A stretch of DNA of 64,000 bases. Origin: Oegoconia quadripuncta. Its lineage: Eukaryota; Arthropoda; Insecta; Lepidoptera; Autostichidae. The DNA lies in the NCBI GenBank assembly GCA_949316235.1, contig OX438745.1, positions 2,051,001-2,115,000 of the forward strand, written 5' to 3'. The notes under the pieces are model-generated. The model ran no database searches. It was not told where the DNA came from and saw nothing but the letters and a program-made list of their open reading frames with translations. This document shows, in pieces, positions 63,641-64,000 of the stretch. The position numbers and the translations under genes were made by a program. Every line of letters starts with the position of its first letter. Position 1 is the first letter of the stretch.

Positions 63641-64000
63641 ATCCGACATAATTTATTAGTTATAATAAATACTATATTTACTTTGACGACCGTGTGTCAC
63701 AGCACAGTTAGCCTCACGTCGTTGCTTGTATGCACCTGACTTATTGTGGTGCTATATATTTCATTATGCACTCGTGTAGAGCTGTTCGTACATGAACGGT
63801 CAGTTTCGGATATTCTTTGTTGGAAATTTGAAATGATAATTATTAACATGTCTGTCCTTTCTGAAATTAATCAGGGTCAATTTTATGAAAGTGTTGTTTA
63901 TTTACAGAAAATGGAATATCAGAAATCCTTATTTTAGTATAATACAGTTTAAGGCCAAGCACTGCATTGGCTCAACCTAATGAACACAGCGTACATGGAC
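63641..64000. other. No recognised feature
   Basis: Unassigned up to the end of the window. Confidence 0.45.

Overview
This is a non-coding, transposon-dense stretch of insect nuclear DNA, most likely from a moth or butterfly (Lepidoptera). The evidence is an AT-rich background, no host reading frame longer than about 130 codons outside repeats, and many copies of repeat types I associate with Lepidoptera: tRNA-derived SINEs, Helitron-like ends, RTE/Jockey/CR1-like LINE 3' ends, TA-flanked mariner-type MITEs and a Harbinger relative. I find no convincing host gene, tRNA gene, rRNA, CRISPR array or bacterial signal. The species cannot be named from this.

Family labels used here are local. SINE A and SINE B share a body and differ in their tRNA-like heads. 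SINE C is about 330 bp with a tRNA-like head and is the commonest element, with over 20 whole or partial copies. SINE D is a fourth tRNA-derived family. LINEs D, H, J, K, P and RLE are named by 3' end. MITE F (three copies, TA target duplication), MITE G, MITE E and others have terminal inverted repeats.

Layout: 0-4 kb has a higher-order minisatellite, a SINE mosaic, an RTE remnant and MITE F. 5-9 kb is SINE C/A country. 9.7-14.6 kb is a run of LINE C-terminal remnants with a broken mariner. 15.5-16.5 kb is a MITE with repeat-built arms. 19.8-20.9 kb is a mariner-like element with about 280-bp terminal repeats. 23.3-24.4 kb is a LINE split by another retroposon. 30.5-34.9 kb is a multi-level nest. 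38.0-38.9 kb is a LINE with a zinc-knuckle and restriction-like-nuclease C-terminus. 40.1-40.4 kb is a near-perfect palindrome. 43.2/52.0 kb are two arms of a 0.63-kb inverted duplication 8.2 kb apart. 50.4-51.8 kb is another nest. 56.0-57.2 kb is a Harbinger-like element. 58.2-59.1 kb is a 46-bp satellite of 20 units. 61.8-63.3 kb is largely featureless.

How the parts work together: the clearest functional link is that the 3' end of SINE C looks copied from the 3' end of LINE P (about 36 of 44 positions, then an A-rich tail), the arrangement expected if SINE C borrows the LINE P reverse transcriptase. The nests, two of them with visible target duplications, give a relative order of insertion: SINE A after SINE C; SINE C after MITE E and LINE K; LINE J after MITE E and LINE K; a mariner-type MITE after SINE B.
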